7,659 nt of DNA, taken from assembly GCA_021812905.1 (NCBI GenBank), contig JAKAMM010000072.1, positions 1 through 7,659 on the forward strand. Reading direction: 5' to 3'. The notes under the pieces are model-generated. The model saw nothing but the letters and a program-made list of their open reading frames with translations. It made no database searches and was not told the origin of the DNA. The stretch is from Chloroflexota bacterium (GTDB lineage Bacteria > Chloroflexota > Anaerolineae > Anaerolineales > Villigracilaceae). Shown piece by piece: positions 5,361 to 7,659 of this stretch (position 1 is the stretch's first letter; every line of letters starts with the position of its first letter). Both the position numbers and the translations under genes were made by a program.

Positions 5361-5855
5361 TTATTCGCTAAATATCGCCTTGTCTCTGTCTGTCAAGTTG
5401 ACCACAATTGCTTTGCTGGCTCGGATCAAATTCGCGGGTGTAATCATGATCTCTTTGCCCCACTGTCCCGCACCGACACCGAGAATTGGCTCGCTGACCA
5501 GTGAAGCTTCCAGAAAAGATCGAAATCCGTCCGGTTGCCAGCAGAAGGGCGGAATGGAGCCGATGATGTATCCGGTCGTTTCCTTGACCACTTCGGGCGC
5601 GGCCATTTGAATGTTGCGCGAGCCGATGGCTTTCTTGAGATTGCCGGAGATGGCATTCTGATCGCCGCCGAGCATGACCAGCACCCGCTCGCCAGTGCCG
5701 ACTTGAAAGATCAAGGTTTTAACAGCCTGTCTTTCTGCGAGGCCTAAAACACGCGCGACATTGGCCGCACCCTTTGCTGTTTCGGGCGAAAAACTGTGGC
5801 GCTCGTAAGGAATGGCAAGATTGTCGAGAAAAATATGAGAGGGGAGTTGAAGCAT
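5361..5855 (-). CDS. YbaK/ProX-type aminoacyl-tRNA deacylase
   Basis: A 164-aa protein from ATG 5853-5855. The family hydrolyses mischarged tRNAs in trans; E. coli YbaK removes Cys from tRNA(Pro). Features seen: K46 in QAVKTLIF (the conserved lysine of the editing site), a strand with VLVMLGGDQ (58-66), ISGNLKKAIG (69-78), the hallmark TGYIIGSIPPF (94-104), and a GAG loop (128-130) before a conserved short strand. The length is typical for a free-standing YbaK domain. A TTG further upstream (5879) would add 8 residues but overlaps the transporter; the ATG at 5855 sits 1 nt after the transporter stop (TAA-T-ATG), implying coupled translation, since no Shine-Dalgarno is present. Which tRNA it edits (Cys-Pro, Ala-Pro or other) cannot be read from the sequence. 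scpA follows 57 nt downstream under its own promoter. Confidence 0.9.
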   Translation of the reverse strand: MLQLPSHIFLDNLAIPYERHSFSPETAKGAANVARVLGLAERQAVKTLIFQVGTGERVLVMLGGDQNAISGNLKKAIGSRNIQMAAPEVVKETTGYIIGSIPPFCWQPDGFRSFLEASLVSEPILGVGAGQWGKEIMITPANLIRASKAIVVNLTDRDKAIFSE

Positions 5856-5856
5856 A

Positions 5857-6828
5857 TTATTTTGTATTTCTTGAAGCAAGGTAGATTCCGATCAGGATCA
5901 ACACACCGCCTGTCAGCGTCGCGGCGGTCGGCATTTCCTGCAAAATAAAATAAGCCAGGATTGCCGAGCCGATTGGTTCGCCCAAAGTTGTGATTGCAAC
6001 GAACGCAGCGGGCAAATGAGCCAATGCCCAATTGTATGTGGAGTGCCCAATCAGTTGTGGGATCAGGGCCAGCAGCAGAATCCATAAATATGTCATCGGG
6101 GTGTATCCAAAAGGCGATTCGCCTGCAATGAGCATAAATGCGAGAAGACAAATTGCCGCTGTTGTGTAAACCAGAAAAATATAAGGCACAAGCGATATTT
6201 TTATTCGCAGTTTCCTGCCGATCATCAAATACCCCGCCACGGTCAACGCGCCAGTTAGCGCCAAAAAATTTCCAAATAAAGCGCGTCCATGCAAGACTCG
6301 GTTGAGTGATAGGCAGGATAAGCCGTTGTTCCATGTGCAAGAATCTGACATGCCGATAACGATTCCGCCGACCAATGCCAATGCCATCCCGATCAAAACC
6401 GGACGGGTGAGCGGCTCCCGTAGAAATACAGGAGCGAGCAGCGCCACCCAAAGCGGCCCCGTGCTGACCAGGACCACCGAGCTTGCAATGGTCGTATATT
6501 CGAGCGATGTGATCCAGGTTGCAAAATGGATTGAAAGAAAGAGACCGGAGAGCAGACCGAGAATCAGATCGTTACGGGTTAAGCCTCGCAGTTCGGCGCG
6601 GTGACGCGTTAGCGCGATGGGCCCAAGCGCGAGGCTGGCAAGTGTCAAGCGCAGCGCGGCGATCACAAGTGACGGTGCGTCCTCTTGCGCGAACTTGATG
6701 AAAATGGATGCCGTCGAAACGGCGAGTATTGCGAAGAGCAGGGCGACCCCCACCCACCCTCCCCCAAATCCAAAAGATTTGGGGGAGGTGTCCGAAGGAC
6801 GGAGGGGGCGAGAAGTTTTTTCATTCAT
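5857..6828 (-). CDS. DMT-superfamily permease with two EamA domains
   Basis: A 323-aa inner-membrane protein with ten hydrophobic segments, at about 25-46, 53-72, 87-104, 112-134, 142-160, 183-202, 213-235, 245-262, 268-289 and 297-317. This is the usual EamA duplication of five plus five helices. Typical motifs are STGPLWVALLAPVFLREPLT (122-141) at the end of the first half and TLGEPIGSAILAYFILQE (281-298) at the same place in the second. Members export or exchange amino acids and other metabolites; the substrate is not predictable here. The loop after helix 5 has two Cys (164, 172). Residues 8-27 before the first helix are encoded by a palindromic repeat and look unlike a normal N-terminus. 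Start: ATG 6826-6828; no other ATG precedes the first helix, although a GTG at residue 26 is possible. No Shine-Dalgarno is seen. ybaK follows after 1 nt, so the two form an operon. Confidence 0.9.
   Translation of the reverse strand: MNEKTSRPLRPSDTSPKSFGFGGGWVGVALLFAILAVSTASIFIKFAQEDAPSLVIAALRLTLASLALGPIALTRHRAELRGLTRNDLILGLLSGLFLSIHFATWITSLEYTTIASSVVLVSTGPLWVALLAPVFLREPLTRPVLIGMALALVGGIVIGMSDSCTWNNGLSCLSLNRVLHGRALFGNFLALTGALTVAGYLMIGRKLRIKISLVPYIFLVYTTAAICLLAFMLIAGESPFGYTPMTYLWILLLALIPQLIGHSTYNWALAHLPAAFVAITTLGEPIGSAILAYFILQEMPTAATLTGGVLILIGIYLASRNTK
6758..6810. repeat. REP-like palindromic element inside the 5' end of the transporter gene
   Basis: A perfect 13-bp inverted repeat (CCTCCCCCAAATC, 6758-6770; GATTTGGGGGAGG, 6776-6788) with a 5-nt loop CAAAA is followed by a small GTCC-GAA-GGAC hairpin (6790-6800) and a G-rich tail to 6810. 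The two-part palindrome with G-runs is typical of dispersed REP-type elements. The window holds only this one copy, so its dispersed nature is inferred. Confidence 0.7.
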
Positions 6829-6862
6829 GGCGAGCCGTTCAAGGGTCCGGAAAGGTGCGGCA

Positions 6863-6868
6863 AGTATA
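6863..6868 (-). promoter_or_regulatory. Putative -10 box of the transporter/ybaK operon
   Basis: TATACT, 34 nt before the ATG at 6828, would start RNA near 6856. No convincing -35 is seen at 17 nt (ATATTA). Confidence 0.3.
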
Positions 6869-6904
6869 CTTTATAAGTAAATCGTTAATATTCGCGCCGT
6901 CAGC

Positions 6905-6933
6905 TTGACAGTCGTCTTATGAAGTAATACAAT
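6905..6933 (+). promoter_or_regulatory. Sigma70-type promoter of the superoxide dismutase gene
   Basis: Consensus -35 TTGACA (6905-6910), a 17-nt spacer and -10 TACAAT (6928-6933, five of six consensus bases). RNA should start near 6940, leaving a leader of about 54 nt. The strength of the promoter fits high expression of the enzyme. Confidence 0.75.
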
Positions 6934-6936
6934 TTA

Positions 6937-6959
6937 TATGAGAAATATCATAAATATCA
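6937..6959. promoter_or_regulatory. Short symmetric and direct repeats at the sod transcription start, possible operator
   Basis: TATGA (6937-6941) and TCATA (6948-6952) form a 5-bp inverted repeat around 6 nt. AAATATCA occurs twice with 9-nt spacing (6943-6950, 6952-6959). The elements overlap the predicted start of transcription. They do not match a Fur or MntR box that I know; AT-rich leader sequence can produce such patterns by chance. Confidence 0.25.
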
Positions 6960-6981
6960 GCCCAATTTCAGATTAATTCAC

Positions 6982-6987
6982 AAGGAG
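6982..6987 (+). promoter_or_regulatory. Ribosome binding site of sod
   Basis: AAGGAG, 6 nt before the ATG at 6994. It fixes the start of the dismutase. Confidence 0.85.
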
Positions 6988-6993
6988 AAGAAA

Positions 6994-7599
6994 ATGACTT
7001 TTGAACTTCCAAAACTTCCGTATGCTGTGGATGCGCTTGAGCCTTACATCGACGCGCAGACAATGACCATCCATCACGATAAGCATCATAATGCTTATGT
7101 TACCAACCTGAATGCCGCAATCGAGAAACATCCGGAACTTGCGAGCAAATCGCTTGAAGCACTGTTGCGTGATTTGAACGCGGTTCCGGAAGATATCCGC
7201 GCAGCTGTCCGCAATCACGGCGGCGGTACATGGAATCATTCGATGTTCTGGGAGATTATGGCTCCCAAGGCGGGCGGCGCACCGAAGGGCGAACTTGCCA
7301 AGGCAATTGATTCGGCTTTCACTTCGTTCGATAACTTCAAGGCTGAATTCGAGAAAGCCGCCAATACGCGTTTCGGTTCAGGCTGGGCATGGCTGGTCAA
7401 GAAGGGCAGTGGATTGGCTGTTGTCTCGAGTGCCAACCAGGATAATCCTATGTCTGATGGACAAACACCGATCATGGGCTTGGATGTTTGGGAACATGCG
7501 TATTATCTTAAGTATCAGAATCGCCGCGCTGAATATGCTACAGCTTGGTGGAATGTTGTGAATTGGGACGCTGTGGCGGCCCGTTTCTCGGCCAAGTAA
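6994..7599 (+). CDS. sodA: Superoxide dismutase, Fe/Mn family, Mn-type
   Basis: Converts superoxide to oxygen and hydrogen peroxide; cytoplasmic, as no signal peptide is present. The 201-aa length is normal. It aligns from end to end with my memory of E. coli Sod[14 protein letters not shown] at the start, IHHDKHH (26-32), NHSMFW (81-86), FGSGWAWLV (127-135), [17 protein letters not shown] (162-178) and WNVVNWD (176-192 region) at the end. Metal ligands are H27, H82, D164 and H168; H31 and Y35 are conserved second-shell residues. Gly77 and Gln149 (in ANQD, equivalent to Gln146 of E. coli SodA) are features of the manganese form, although cambialistic use of iron cannot be excluded. It has its own strong promoter and ribosome site and is divergent from the transporter. 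It suggests a life with exposure to oxygen. Confidence 0.97.
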   Translation: MTFELPKLPYAVDALEPYIDAQTMTIHHDKHHNAYVTNLNAAIEKHPELASKSLEALLRDLNAVPEDIRAAVRNHGGGTWNHSMFWEIMAPKAGGAPKGELAKAIDSAFTSFDNFKAEFEKAANTRFGSGWAWLVKKGSGLAVVSSANQDNPMSDGQTPIMGLDVWEHAYYLKYQNRRAEYATAWWNVVNWDAVAARFSAK

Positions 7600-7644
7600 A
7601 AGTTAACGTATCTTCTCAAAAAGAATGGGGGTGTGGGGTGTTTT

Positions 7645-7658
7645 GGGCGGCTTCGCCC
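7645..7658 (+). terminator. GC hairpin after sod, terminator or REP fragment
   Basis: GGGCG (7645-7649), loop GCTT, CGCCC (7654-7658), 45 nt after the sod stop. The window ends one base later, so a following T-tract cannot be seen. The preceding G-rich run (7627-7639) resembles the composition of the repeat in the transporter gene, so it may instead be the edge of another dispersed palindrome. Confidence 0.4.
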
Positions 7659-7659
7659 G

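Noticed and set aside
6758..6788. The palindrome before the first transporter helix as a transcription terminator
   Set aside because: No T-tract follows the stem in either direction and it lies inside a coding region; a REP-type repeat fits better.

Overview
The window looks like chromosomal DNA of a free-living bacterium, most probably a member of the Chloroflexota (class Anaerolineae or a relative). This is an inference from style: a Thr/Pro-linker lipoprotein with an N-terminal 'VAATIQALTAQAP' stretch, small proteins joining a zinc ribbon to membrane helices, and G-rich palindromic repeats. No rRNA, tRNA, CRISPR array or transposase is visible.

Left part (1-3088, all minus strand). A strong sigma70-type promoter (TTGACT-17-TACACT, 3060-3088) drives a compact cluster. 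It comprises a 20-residue leader ORF with a good ribosome site, overlapping by ATGA the start of a 132-aa zinc-ribbon/two-helix membrane protein; then, after 5 nt, a 625-aa two-helix protein; then, after 33 nt, a protein that runs off the left edge (at least 219 aa). The 625-aa protein has a Cys-rich, probably extracytoplasmic domain, a Pro/Asn linker, Trp/Gly motifs, a charged helical region and three 18-residue repeats. I cannot assign a function to this operon; it is the best candidate here for an undescribed system.

Middle (3106-4526). A 296-aa lipoprotein with two homologous beta-rich domains (minus) is divergent from a VanZ-family membrane protein (plus). The VanZ mRNA seems to be leaderless. 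A bidirectional terminator (4497-4526) separates vanZ from the converging scpA.

Right part (4533-7659). Reading on the minus strand, a DMT/EamA transporter is followed after 1 nt by a YbaK-type aminoacyl-tRNA editing protein and then by scpA (condensin kleisin), which has its own extended -10 promoter. The transporter start carries a palindromic REP-like element inside the coding sequence. Divergent from the transporter is a Mn-type superoxide dismutase gene with a near-consensus promoter (TTGACA-17-TACAAT) and a strong ribosome site. The window ends in a GC hairpin downstream of sod.

The right-hand genes are ordinary housekeeping or stress functions. Apart from the transporter/YbaK pair there is no evident pathway link between them. 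No stretch longer than 300 bases lacks a gene.
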